A stretch of 49,133 nucleotides of DNA from Candidatus Coprenecus stercoripullorum (GTDB lineage: Bacteria; Bacteroidota; Bacteroidia; Bacteroidales; UBA932). The notes beneath the pieces were generated by a model. It did not search any database. It worked only from the letters and a program-made list of their open reading frames with translations, and had not been told where the DNA came from. Positions 16,150-24,415 of the stretch are shown here, one piece after another. The DNA lies in NCBI GenBank assembly GCA_018715745.1, contig DVLA01000055.1:1-49133 (forward strand). Direction: 5' to 3'. The position numbers and the translations under genes were made by a program. The first letter of the stretch is position 1. Each line of letters opens with the position of its first letter.

Positions 16150-16854
16150 ATGGGGAAATTATATCTTGTGCCTACACCTGTGGGCAATCTTATGGACATG
16201 ACTTTCAGGGCTGTGGAGGTCCTGAAGTCCGTGCAGGTGATTCTGGCTGAAGATACCAGGACTACATCCGTGCTGTTGAAGAGGTATGGAATAGTTACCC
16301 GGATGGAGTCCTTCCACAAGTTCAACGAACATGCAAAGGTCGCCCCCGTGAGTGACAGAATCGCCGGGGGTATTGATATGGCGCTTGTTACGGACGCAGG
16401 GACTCCTGCAATATCGGATCCTGGCTTTCTGCTTGTCAGAGCCTGCATAGAGAAGGGAGTATGTGTCGAGACCCTGCCTGGGGCCACTGCATTTGTGCCG
16501 GCCCTTGTAGATTCGGGCCTTCCTGCCGACCGTTTCGTTTTCGAGGGTTTCCTGCCTGTGAAAAAGGGCAGGCGTACAAGGCTGGCCGTCCTGGCCGAAG
16601 AAAGCAGGACAATGGTGTTTTATGAGTCCCCTTACAGGCTTGCCGGGACACTGGCCGATCTGGCGGAAGTCATGGGGGACGGGCGCAGGTGCTCCGTCAC
16701 CCGCGAGATAAGCAAACTGCATGAAGAGACCCGGCGCGGCACCTTGTCGCTTATGGCCGGATGGTTCAGGGAAAATCCTCCCAAAGGGGAGATTGTATTA
16801 ATAGTAGAGGGGAAAGACTATGAGGGGAAAGGAAAGAAACCGGAAGATTCATGA
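16150..16854 (+). CDS. rsmI: 16S rRNA (cytidine-1402-2'-O)-methyltransferase
   Basis: RsmI methylates the 2'-O position of C1402 in the 16S rRNA decoding centre using S-adenosylmethionine. The protein has the tetrapyrrole-methylase fold with the N-terminal signature LYLVPTPVGNLMDMTFRA, the AEDTRTT segment, the SAM-binding DAGTPAISDPG loop and LPGATAFVPAL. At 234 residues it matches the catalytic core and lacks the extra C-terminal domain of longer versions. Its last 35 bp overlap the start of the next gene. Confidence 0.96.
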   Translation: MGKLYLVPTPVGNLMDMTFRAVEVLKSVQVILAEDTRTTSVLLKRYGIVTRMESFHKFNEHAKVAPVSDRIAGGIDMALVTDAGTPAISDPGFLLVRACIEKGVCVETLPGATAFVPALVDSGLPADRFVFEGFLPVKKGRRTRLAVLAEESRTMVFYESPYRLAGTLADLAEVMGDGRRCSVTREISKLHEETRRGTLSLMAGWFRENPPKGEIVLIVEGKDYEGKGKKPEDS

Positions 16855-17605
16855 AGCCTTGTCCAAAGGCGTGGTGGCATTGGTGTTCCTGATGCTTGCC
16901 GTACAATTCGCGTTTTTCATTGTCAGGGCCGCAGACTCGTGTACGAGGCAGGTGGCGGCTGTCTCTTCTTCTGCAGATTCGGCAGTGACTGTCCCTGCGG
17001 CAGGCATTCCGTCTGCAAGGGATTCCGTTATGCGGCAGCAATTGCCTGAAGCCATTCCTGATGTCGGAAGAAAACCGGCGCCGGCCGTCATTCCTGGCAC
17101 TGGCAGTGACCTTGGGGACAATATCCATATCTCCTGCAGGCGGCAGGAGCCGGAAGCCGTGGAATATGTCTATGACGGCTGGAAATGGGACAATGTGGAA
17201 TTGAATTCGGCAGACAGCGCCGCGCTTGTCGGCCTGCCAGGAATCGGTCCGTATTACGCCCGGAAGATACTGCAGTACAGGGAAAGGCTGTGGGGCTCTT
17301 TTGCGTCTGTTTACCAATTGTTGGAAATAAGGGGAATAGATACGTCTCTGATGGCGCTAATCAAGGACATGATATATATCGAGCCGTCATCTGTCAGGTA
17401 CATCGACCTGTCGTCCCTGAGCGTTGACTCAATGTCAGCGCATCCCTATATAGGCCCGTATGCGGCCAAAGGGATAGACAGATACAGGAGAATGAAGGGC
17501 GGGGGAAGGATAGATGTGGATGAACTGGTATCTAACGGGATTGTCCGCGAATCCTCCGCAAGGAGGCTTAAACTGTATATCAGGGAATATGAAAATATTT
17601 TATAA
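16820..17605 (+). CDS. Membrane-anchored helix-hairpin-helix protein (ComEA-like)
   Basis: A 261-residue protein. A single N-terminal membrane helix (GVVALVFLMLAVQFAFFIV, about residues 17-35) is followed by a low-complexity Ala/Ser/Pro linker of about 90 residues. The C-terminal 130 residues contain ComEA-type helix-hairpin-helix motifs: VELNSADSAALVGLPGIGPYYARKI, then a second, weaker HhH-like repeat (PYIGPYAAKGIDRY). HhH domains bind DNA backbone non-specifically, so this may be a DNA-binding protein anchored to the inner membrane and exposed on its outer side, as in DNA uptake systems. No other competence gene is in the window. It overlaps rsmI by 35 bp. Confidence 0.85.
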   Translation: MRGKERNRKIHEALSKGVVALVFLMLAVQFAFFIVRAADSCTRQVAAVSSSADSAVTVPAAGIPSARDSVMRQQLPEAIPDVGRKPAPAVIPGTGSDLGDNIHISCRRQEPEAVEYVYDGWKWDNVELNSADSAALVGLPGIGPYYARKILQYRERLWGSFASVYQLLEIRGIDTSLMALIKDMIYIEPSSVRYIDLSSLSVDSMSAHPYIGPYAAKGIDRYRRMKGGGRIDVDELVSNGIVRESSARRLKLYIREYENIL

Positions 17606-17621
17606 AAACTGGATAGATTCC

Positions 17622-17629
17622 TATATTTG
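17622..17629 (+). promoter_or_regulatory. -7 promoter element TATATTTG for the ABC transporter operon
   Basis: A perfect TATATTTG lies in the 62-bp gap before the ABC ATPase gene. TTTT at 17598-17601, 20 bp upstream, is a 3/4 match to the -33 TTTG. The predicted leader is about 30 nt. Confidence 0.6.
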
Positions 17630-17667
17630 CGGGCAGTAAACCTGAATTAACTCAATTTAAACGATAG

Positions 17668-18585
17668 ATGAATACGATTTCGTGCAGGAATATCGTCAAG
17701 AAGTTCGGAGACTATACGGCTCTGAACAATGTTTCGGTAGATGTTCCGAAAGGTACGGTTTTTGGCCTGCTCGGTCCGAACGGGGCCGGCAAGACTACGC
17801 TGATACGCATAATAAACCAGATTACCATTCCGGATTCCGGAGAAGTGTTTTTCGATGAACTCCCGCTGAGGCCCGACGATGTCTACAGGATAGGCTATCT
17901 TCCTGAAGAAAGGGGGCTGTATAAGAAGATGAAGGTAGGGGACCAGGCCATGTATCTTGCGAGGCTCAAGGGCCTGGGTTCGGCCGAGGCAATGAAGGAA
18001 CTCAAGAAGTGGTTTGTGAAATTCGGCATACAGGCCTGGTGGGACAAGAAGGTGGAGGAACTTTCAAAAGGCATGGCCCAGAAGATACAGTTCATCACTA
18101 CGGTGCTCCACAGACCGGAACTCCTTATCCTTGACGAGCCGTTTTCGGGGTTTGACCCGATAAACGTACAGTTGATCAGGAATGAGATACTTTCCATGAA
18201 GTCGGAAGGGGCGACCATCATACTGTCGACGCACAATATGGAGTCTGTCGAGGAAATGTGCGACAACATAGCGCTGATAAACAAATCCAACCTTGTTGTC
18301 ACCGGCGGGGTGGAGCAGATACGCAAGGAACACGGTAAAAACCAGGTGGAACTGATATACAGGGCGGATTCGCCGGCGGATTTCCGTACGGAGTGCTTTA
18401 CGGTATCTTCCGACGGTGAATTTAAAGGCAACAGGAAGGCCGTATTCGATGTGGCCGACGGTACGCCTTCAGCCAAAGTTCTGGAGGATATTCTGGCCTC
18501 CGGAACCGACGTGGTGTCATTCAGGGAACTGATACCGAGCATGAACGATATATTTATCAAATTAGTAAAAGGGGAGGGCAAATAA
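17668..18585 (+). CDS. ABC transporter ATP-binding protein (NatA-like)
   Basis: A 305-residue ATPase subunit. It shows Walker A (GPNGAGKTT), a signature motif in the variant form LSKGMAQ, Walker B (LLILDEPFSGFDP) and the H-loop (STHNMES). The C-terminal 80 residues form the accessory domain found in ABC-2-type exporters. The next gene begins directly after its stop and encodes the matching permease, so the pair probably forms a NatAB-type exporter. Substrates of this family include Na+ and drugs; nothing here identifies the substrate. Confidence 0.93.
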   Translation: MNTISCRNIVKKFGDYTALNNVSVDVPKGTVFGLLGPNGAGKTTLIRIINQITIPDSGEVFFDELPLRPDDVYRIGYLPEERGLYKKMKVGDQAMYLARLKGLGSAEAMKELKKWFVKFGIQAWWDKKVEELSKGMAQKIQFITTVLHRPELLILDEPFSGFDPINVQLIRNEILSMKSEGATIILSTHNMESVEEMCDNIALINKSNLVVTGGVEQIRKEHGKNQVELIYRADSPADFRTECFTVSSDGEFKGNRKAVFDVADGTPSAKVLEDILASGTDVVSFRELIPSMNDIFIKLVKGEGK

Positions 18586-19935
18586 ATGGATTTTAGGAAA
18601 GTGAGGCTCGTAATGGGACGTGAATACTCCATTCGGGTTAAAAAGAAATCATTTATACTTACTACGATTATAACGCCGATACTCTTTGCGGCCCTTATGA
18701 TTGTCCCGACTCTCGTAATGATGATGGATACGAACAGCGAACAGAGGAAAGTGATGGTTGTAGACGCTTCTTCGATAGTGTATCCTACGCTTACGGACAA
18801 GGAGACGGTGCAGTATGTGCCGGGGGGCGGAGGCGATCCGGAATATCTGAAGACGAGGCTCGACTCTCTCGGTGTATTCGCCCTGCTCTACATATCTCCT
18901 CTCGATTCGGCCAACAATGTGAGTGCTACCGTATATTCGGTCAAACAGCTCAATGCCGACCTCTCGGACATAATATCGTCCGATATTGATCAGGCAATGG
19001 AGGAATACAAGCTGGGCCTGTACGACATAAAGGATTTTGACAAGATACTTGAGGATGTGCAGACCAGTGTCCCGATGCAGACATTTACCATAGGAAAGGA
19101 CGGCAGTGTCAAGGAAACCGTGCTCGGCATCAATATGGCACTCTCCTTCGTCATGGGCTTCATTATTTACATGTTTGTTGTCATGTTCGGGCAGATGGTC
19201 ATGACCAGCGTCATAAACGAAAAATCGAACAGGATAGTGGAGGTGATAATATCTTCCGTCAAGCCCTTTGAGCTCATGATAGGTAAAATCGTCGGTGTGG
19301 CCTGTGTGGCACTTACCCAGTTTTTTGTATGGGTTGTCCTTACCATTGTCCTTGTGTTCGGATTCCAGGCTGTGGCTGGGCCGGAACTCTTCGGCGACCC
19401 CCAGGCTGCCGGACAGATGATGGATATGGCGGGCATGGGCTCGGCCGGGGTAGGGGAAATCGTATCGGACCAGGGACAGATTCACAGTGTGCTGTCGGCG
19501 CTTTCGGAGATAGATTTCCTGTATGTGATAGGATGCTTTATCGTGTATTTCATACTCGGTTACCTGTTGTATGCCTCGCTCTTTGCAGCCATAGGCTCCG
19601 CCGTGGACAATGAAGCGGATACCCAGCAGCTGATGATACCGGTTACGATACCGCTGCTTATAGGTATGTTCATAATGCTGTCAGCCTTCAATAACCCTGA
19701 CAGCCAGCTGGCTTTCTGGGGCTCCGTCATACCGTTCACTTCTCCCATGGTGATGATGGCCAGAATACCTTTCGAGGGAGGGGTGCCGCTCTGGGAGCTG
19801 CTCCTGTCGATAGGTCTCCTGCTGGTGACGTTTCTGATAACAGTCTATGTTTCAGGTAAAATATATCGGGTTGGAATACTTATGTATGGGAAGAAATATT
19901 CCTGGAAGGATATCTACAAGTGGATGAAGTACTGA
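18586..19935 (+). CDS. ABC-2 type transporter permease (NatB-like)
   Basis: A 449-residue inner-membrane protein with one N-terminal membrane helix (FILTTIITPILFAALMIVPTL), a large extracytoplasmic domain of about 150 residues and then about five or six clustered C-terminal helices. The segment MTSVINEKSNRIVEVIISSVKP is the conserved coupling-helix region of ABC-2 permeases of the NatB/YhaP type. The start codon abuts the ATPase stop without spacing. A Gly/Met-rich loop (MMDMAGMGSAGVG) between two helices is unusual but unexplained. Confidence 0.92.
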   Translation: MDFRKVRLVMGREYSIRVKKKSFILTTIITPILFAALMIVPTLVMMMDTNSEQRKVMVVDASSIVYPTLTDKETVQYVPGGGGDPEYLKTRLDSLGVFALLYISPLDSANNVSATVYSVKQLNADLSDIISSDIDQAMEEYKLGLYDIKDFDKILEDVQTSVPMQTFTIGKDGSVKETVLGINMALSFVMGFIIYMFVVMFGQMVMTSVINEKSNRIVEVIISSVKPFELMIGKIVGVACVALTQFFVWVVLTIVLVFGFQAVAGPELFGDPQAAGQMMDMAGMGSAGVGEIVSDQGQIHSVLSALSEIDFLYVIGCFIVYFILGYLLYASLFAAIGSAVDNEADTQQLMIPVTIPLLIGMFIMLSAFNNPDSQLAFWGSVIPFTSPMVMMARIPFEGGVPLWELLLSIGLLLVTFLITVYVSGKIYRVGILMYGKKYSWKDIYKWMKY

Positions 19936-19936
19936 T

Positions 19937-20707
19937 ATGCGGCCGGCTGCATTCATCATAAGGTCATGTTTGCTTGCCACCTTGTCCTTAACCCTGTGTC
20001 CCCTGCTTCAGGCCAGGGATTTCAGGTATGGATGGACCAGGGTAAGGATGGATTCGGCTTACGATTCGGACAAGGTATATGCAGTGGACAGCATAGTGGC
20101 TACCCATCAGGCCATGATGGAGCCCCTTATGGAGGTGATAGCCCATGCGGATGCGGAAATCAGGGTGTATTATCCTGAGAGCCCTTTGTCGGATTTTGCG
20201 GCCGACATGCTGATTTATGCGGCTGGGGATTATCTTGCGGACAAGGACAAGGTAGTGTCCCTGACGAATTTCGGAGGTATCCGGAATGATCTTCCGGCTG
20301 GGGCGATAAGGGTATATGATGTCGTATCGGTATTTCCGTTTGAAAACAGGATTGTCATAATTGATGTGTATGGCAGGGATTTGTGGGAAATGATAGAGGA
20401 GTTCGCGGACAATGAAAAGTTCGAGGTGCTTGGGGGGGTGCGTCTCCTTGCCGAGGGGGACGATCTGATTTGGTGTACGGTTGACGGCGAGCCTCTCGAT
20501 CCGGATGCCGTTTATAAGTTGGTGACAGTGGATTTCCTATATGACGGAGGCGACGGCATAGAGATTGGCCGGAATGCCCTTGCAGTGGAAAAGACCGGGA
20601 TACTAATGAGGGATGCGGCAGTAGAGTATATGCGCTATCTTGATTCGCAGGGCATTGTACTGACAGACCGTACCGACGGAAGGATAATGATAGAAAATGA
20701 TGATTAG
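19937..20707 (+). CDS. Exported 5'-nucleotidase C-terminal-domain protein
   Basis: A 256-residue protein with a signal peptide (FIIRSCLLATLSLTLCPLLQA) and the substrate-binding C-terminal domain of 5'-nucleotidases. The evidence is SPLSDFAADMLIYAA, the TNFGGIRNDLPAG motif and YDGGDGIEI, all typical of that domain. There is no metallophosphatase domain in this protein. The next gene, overlapping by 11 bp, encodes exactly that missing N-terminal catalytic domain, so the two products probably form a two-chain nucleotidase in the periplasm. The gene order is reversed relative to the usual single-chain protein. Confidence 0.9.
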   Translation: MRPAAFIIRSCLLATLSLTLCPLLQARDFRYGWTRVRMDSAYDSDKVYAVDSIVATHQAMMEPLMEVIAHADAEIRVYYPESPLSDFAADMLIYAAGDYLADKDKVVSLTNFGGIRNDLPAGAIRVYDVVSVFPFENRIVIIDVYGRDLWEMIEEFADNEKFEVLGGVRLLAEGDDLIWCTVDGEPLDPDAVYKLVTVDFLYDGGDGIEIGRNALAVEKTGILMRDAAVEYMRYLDSQGIVLTDRTDGRIMIENDD

Positions 20708-21545
20708 TCCCAGATATATTTCCCTCCTGACGGCCCTGTGCATATCCGTCTGCTTTGCAAGTGCCCAGGACCTTGTTATATTGCATACGAATGACACCCA
20801 TTCGCAGATAGAGGAAATAAGGGCCGGAAAAGGGGCCGGGCTTGGCGGGGTACACCGCAGGGCCGCGTATTTCGATTCGGTCAGGAGCTCCTGTCCCAAC
20901 GTACTGCTGCTTGATGCGGGAGACTATAATCAGGGCACTCCGTATTTCAATGTTTTTCATGGAGATCTGGAGATAGAGCTGATGAATGCGCTCGGGTACG
21001 AGGTCGTAGGCCTCGGGAACCATGAGTTTGACAATGGTCAGGAGGAACTGGCGCGAAGACTGTCCATGGCCCGTTTCCGTACGGTATGTGCCAATTATGA
21101 TTTTACCGGAACACCTCTGGACGGGCTTATAGAGCCTTATGTGATTATCGACAAGGGAGGATGGAAGATAGGGATATTCGGACTTACGCTCGATCTCAGG
21201 AAAATCGTCGCCAAGGATAATCTCCGCGGGCTGGTGTACCGTGATGCTGCGTCAGTGGCCCTCGACATATCGGAAAAACTCAAGACGGAAGAAAGATGCG
21301 ACCTGGTAATTGCCCTCACCCATCTCGGATATGATGTGCAGGATGATGATGACAATCCCGTTTCCGATGTTTTTCTGGCAAGCATATCGGAATATATCGA
21401 TATAATCATCGGCGGGCACAGCCATACTTTCCTTTCCAAGGCAATGGAGTTTCCCAATGCCCGTGGAAAGGATGTCCCTGTGGTGCAGACCGGAGAAAAG
21501 GGGGAATGGGTAGGAAGGTTCGATATATTTTTTGACGGAAACTGA
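20697..21545 (+). CDS. Exported metallophosphatase, 5'-nucleotidase N-terminal domain
   Basis: A 282-residue exported protein with signal peptide (ISLLTALCISVCFASA). It carries the dinuclear-metal phosphoesterase motifs of the 5'-nucleotidase catalytic domain: LHTNDTHSQ, DAGDYNQG, GLGNHEFDNG, IALTHLG and IGGHSH. It ends where the single-chain enzyme would begin its C-terminal domain, which is encoded by the gene just upstream. ATG codons at 20697 and 20700 are both possible starts. The probable activity is hydrolysis of periplasmic nucleotides to nucleosides and phosphate; UDP-sugar hydrolysis is also possible. Confidence 0.92.
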   Translation: MMISPRYISLLTALCISVCFASAQDLVILHTNDTHSQIEEIRAGKGAGLGGVHRRAAYFDSVRSSCPNVLLLDAGDYNQGTPYFNVFHGDLEIELMNALGYEVVGLGNHEFDNGQEELARRLSMARFRTVCANYDFTGTPLDGLIEPYVIIDKGGWKIGIFGLTLDLRKIVAKDNLRGLVYRDAASVALDISEKLKTEERCDLVIALTHLGYDVQDDDDNPVSDVFLASISEYIDIIIGGHSHTFLSKAMEFPNARGKDVPVVQTGEKGEWVGRFDIFFDGN

Positions 21546-21570
21546 TTAATTAACATAAAAAATTTCAGCC

Positions 21571-22176
21571 ATGAGTTTCAGTGAAGATTGCAATAGGATA
21601 TTTGCCAGACAGGTAGAGTCATACCATGAAAAGGATGATGTGGATGCCCCCCTGGATACACCGTATCAGGAGGGAACGCTTGAGAACCTGCTGTACAGAA
21701 AGAACTGGATAGATACGGTCCAGTGGCATCTTGAGGATATAATAAGGGAACCGTCTATCGAGCCTGCCGAGGCTTTGGCCGTGAAGCGGCGTATAGACAA
21801 GTCCAATCAGGACAGGACAGACCTTGTCGAGAAGATCGATGAATGGTTTTATGCCAGGTTCAGCAAAGTTCCCGTGCAGGGGAAAGTTTCCCTTAATACC
21901 GAGACTCCTGCCTGGGCCATAGACCGTTTGTCCATACTGGCGCTGAAGATTTACCATATGGATATAGAAAGCCGCAGGCTTACCGCTACGGAAGAGCACA
22001 GGGCCAGGTGCAAGGCAAAACTTGATATTCTGCTCGAACAGAAAGGGGATCTCTCTGGAGCTATAGATGAACTTATCTCCGACCTGGAAAGCGGCAGGAA
22101 GCGCATGAAGCTCTACCGCCAGATGAAGATGTACAACGACCCTTCACTTAATCCGGTATTATACGGAAAAGACTGA
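21571..22176 (+). CDS. DUF4254 domain protein
   Basis: A 201-residue helical, charged, soluble protein that matches my recollection of the Bacteroidetes DUF4254 family, including LENLLYRKNWIDTVQWHLEDIIREP and a DRLSILALKIYHM core. There is no signal peptide and no catalytic motif that I can point to. Family members are often near glycosyltransferase genes for cell-surface glycans, but no glycosyltransferase is present here. It follows the nucleotidase pair by 25 bp. The function is unknown. Confidence 0.85.
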   Translation: MSFSEDCNRIFARQVESYHEKDDVDAPLDTPYQEGTLENLLYRKNWIDTVQWHLEDIIREPSIEPAEALAVKRRIDKSNQDRTDLVEKIDEWFYARFSKVPVQGKVSLNTETPAWAIDRLSILALKIYHMDIESRRLTATEEHRARCKAKLDILLEQKGDLSGAIDELISDLESGRKRMKLYRQMKMYNDPSLNPVLYGKD

Positions 22177-22196
22177 CAGGATTGTTATCTCCTGTC
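22175..22196. terminator. Short hairpin at convergent gene ends
   Basis: A perfect 7-bp stem (gacagga/tcctgtc) with an 8-nt loop spans the stop codons of the DUF4254 gene and the converging acyl-CoA ligase gene. Only three T residues follow on the plus strand, so it is a weak terminator candidate. Confidence 0.35.
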
Positions 22197-23858
22197 TTTG
22201 TCCTTGTCTTCGTAAAGGTACCGTTTTATCTTTTTTGTCGCAGTCTTTTCGAATCCGTCTTTCTGCTCGTCAATACCGTTTATTTTGGAGAAACGGCTGA
22301 CTTTCTGATTGACGTATTCCATTATTTCCTGCTTCAGGTTCAGCAGCTTTTCGTGCGCACTCTTGATAGAGCCGTCTTTCGGTTCGAGGAATGCTTTCAG
22401 TTTGTCGGCATTGAAGTGAATCAGGGCTATCAGTTTCCCTTTTCTTTGGGTTACAACTGATTCCTCGACCATGTCGTGGCTGTTTATTACGCTTTCTATC
22501 TCCTCCGGGTATATGTTTTCCCCGTTGGGGCCTATTATTGTGGAGTTCGTGCGCCCTTTTATGTAAAGCCATCCGTCCTTGTCAAACCTGCCGAGGTCTT
22601 TCGTCCTGAACCACCCGTCATCGGTGAATGCTGCCGCTGTAGCTTCGGGGTTCCTGTAATATCCCATCATTACGTTGTCGCCTTTGACAAGTATTTCCCC
22701 TATGCCCGTTTCCGGATTTTTATCGGCCAGTCGTACCTTAACGCCATGTACTATGGGCCCTGTGGACCCAAGTCGCACCATTTCGGGAATAGCGCCGGCA
22801 ATAAGGGGGGAGGTCTCTGTCAGGCCGTAGCCTATTGCATACGGAAACCTGGCTTCGATGAGGAATTTTTCTACGGCAGGGTCAAGCCTGGCGCCGCCTA
22901 TGCCGAAGAACCTTATTCTCCCTCCGAATTTTTCGACAAGCTGTTTCCCGGCCATGCGGTTCATGAGCTTCCTGAAAGGCGGGATGCTGTACAGGATTGA
23001 GGCCGTCCTGTTCTTTTTCAGTTTGGGAAGGACAGAAACCTTGTACAGTTTTTCTATAATCAACGGAACGGAAAGTATCGTAGTCGGTTTTACCGCACTT
23101 AACGCTTTCGCCAGGATTGTGGGGGTAGGGGCCTTGTCGATGTAATATACGCTCCCGCCGGCGTGCATGGGCAGCAGCAGGCTGAGGCTGCATTCCAGAG
23201 TGTGGGAAAGAGGCAGGAGTGACAGCCATACGTCCGTTTCAAAACTTGGCCTCAGCTTCTGGGCTGAAAACAGGTTGGCGCAAAGGTTCCTGTGGCTCAG
23301 CATGACACCTTTGGAAGAACCGGTAGTACCCGATGTATATATTATTGAGGCGAGGCTTTCCGGGCTTGCCTCTTCCGGCCTGCGTCCCGGTGCGGCTTCG
23401 GCCGCAGTCTCTCCCTTGACTATGGAGAAATCATCCAGCAATATTATGGTCTGGAGTCTGTCGAATGCTTTCTGGTGTACCTTGCCAAGCAGTTTTGCAG
23501 ATACGAACAGGGCCTTGCATTCCGAGTGCTTGAGTATATGTTTAATGTCGCTTTCCGAAAAGTCGGGCAGCATGGGGACCGAGATTCTTCCGAATGCGCT
23601 TGTGGCGAAGTATGCTACGGCCCAGTTCGGCATGTTCTGCGAGAGGATCCCTACCTTGTCGTCCGCACCTATGCCGTAACGGGAGAGCATTGCAGAAACT
23701 TCAACTGTCCTGGCATGGAACTCCCCGTAGGTATAGCCGCCTCCGTTGATAAAGTAAAGGAAGCCGTTGTTCCCGTATTTTCTGCATGCATATTCGAACA
23801 AATCTCCAAGAGAACCGTGCAGAATATTGTTTCCCGTATCTTCTTTAGTCGAGGTCAT
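22185..23858 (-). CDS. AMP-dependent acyl-CoA synthetase (long-chain fatty acid type)
   Basis: A 557-residue adenylate-forming enzyme predicted to activate a fatty acid to its acyl-AMP and then acyl-CoA. The phosphate-binding motif YTSGTTGSSKGVMLSH and the GYGLTETSP motif are clear, as are the YRNPEATAAAFTDDGWFRTKDLG segment and the C-terminal hinge KGRTNSTIIGPNGENIYPEEIE. Length fits the family. It overlaps the upstream acyltransferase gene by 14 bp, which links fatty acid activation to phospholipid acylation in one transcript. Acyl-ACP synthetase activity is an alternative that the sequence does not rule out. Confidence 0.92.
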   Translation of the reverse strand: MTSTKEDTGNNILHGSLGDLFEYACRKYGNNGFLYFINGGGYTYGEFHARTVEVSAMLSRYGIGADDKVGILSQNMPNWAVAYFATSAFGRISVPMLPDFSESDIKHILKHSECKALFVSAKLLGKVHQKAFDRLQTIILLDDFSIVKGETAAEAAPGRRPEEASPESLASIIYTSGTTGSSKGVMLSHRNLCANLFSAQKLRPSFETDVWLSLLPLSHTLECSLSLLLPMHAGGSVYYIDKAPTPTILAKALSAVKPTTILSVPLIIEKLYKVSVLPKLKKNRTASILYSIPPFRKLMNRMAGKQLVEKFGGRIRFFGIGGARLDPAVEKFLIEARFPYAIGYGLTETSPLIAGAIPEMVRLGSTGPIVHGVKVRLADKNPETGIGEILVKGDNVMMGYYRNPEATAAAFTDDGWFRTKDLGRFDKDGWLYIKGRTNSTIIGPNGENIYPEEIESVINSHDMVEESVVTQRKGKLIALIHFNADKLKAFLEPKDGSIKSAHEKLLNLKQEIMEYVNQKVSRFSKINGIDEQKDGFEKTATKKIKRYLYEDKDKDRR

Positions 23859-24414
23859 CTCCTGTAGTGAATTTTTCCGGATATTTTCCGACTACGCCTT
23901 TGTCCCTATACCATTGCCTTATGCGTTTCATGTCATACATTACATCATCGGTTATTTCAAAACGCTCTCCTGCACTGACTGTCTTCGTCCCCCAGTCGAA
24001 ATAGCCGAGATAGACCGGAACGCCTGTAGCCTTGGCTATCTTGTGAAAACCTGTCTTCCACTTCTTTACCGGCTTCCTTGTTCCTTCAGGCGCAATGGCC
24101 AGATGGAAAGTCTCATGCTGTTCGAAATACTCTATCATCTGTTTTATGAGGGAGGCACCGGCATTGCGCCCGTGTTCTACCGGAATGCCGCCCAGGCGAA
24201 GCAGTACGGGCTTTAGGGGCCATTTGAAGAAATCCTTCTTTATCATGACTTTTGCATGTCCCCCTACGGATGCATAAAACAGGTATGAGATGACAAAATC
24301 CCAGACGGATGTATGCGGGGCTCCGAGCAGTATGCATTTGGGCTCCCGGACGGCAGGGCCTATCCCTTTCCATCCTATGAGATTCAGCAGGAATTTGGCG
24401 GTTTTCGGTTTCAT
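23845..24414 (-). CDS. 1-acyl-glycerol-3-phosphate acyltransferase-like protein (PlsC family)
   Basis: A 189-residue membrane-associated acyltransferase. The HX4D catalytic motif appears as HTSVWD near residue 34, and the second block is APEGTRKPVKKWKTGFH. It is shorter than typical PlsC and resembles the compact Bacteroidetes version. It is expected to transfer an acyl chain to lysophosphatidate or a related lipid acceptor at the inner membrane. It sits 1 bp downstream of parE and overlaps the acyl-CoA ligase, an operon that pairs lipid enzymes with a topoisomerase. Confidence 0.88.
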   Translation of the reverse strand: MKPKTAKFLLNLIGWKGIGPAVREPKCILLGAPHTSVWDFVISYLFYASVGGHAKVMIKKDFFKWPLKPVLLRLGGIPVEHGRNAGASLIKQMIEYFEQHETFHLAIAPEGTRKPVKKWKTGFHKIAKATGVPVYLGYFDWGTKTVSAGERFEITDDVMYDMKRIRQWYRDKGVVGKYPEKFTTGDDLD

Positions 24415-24415
24415 G

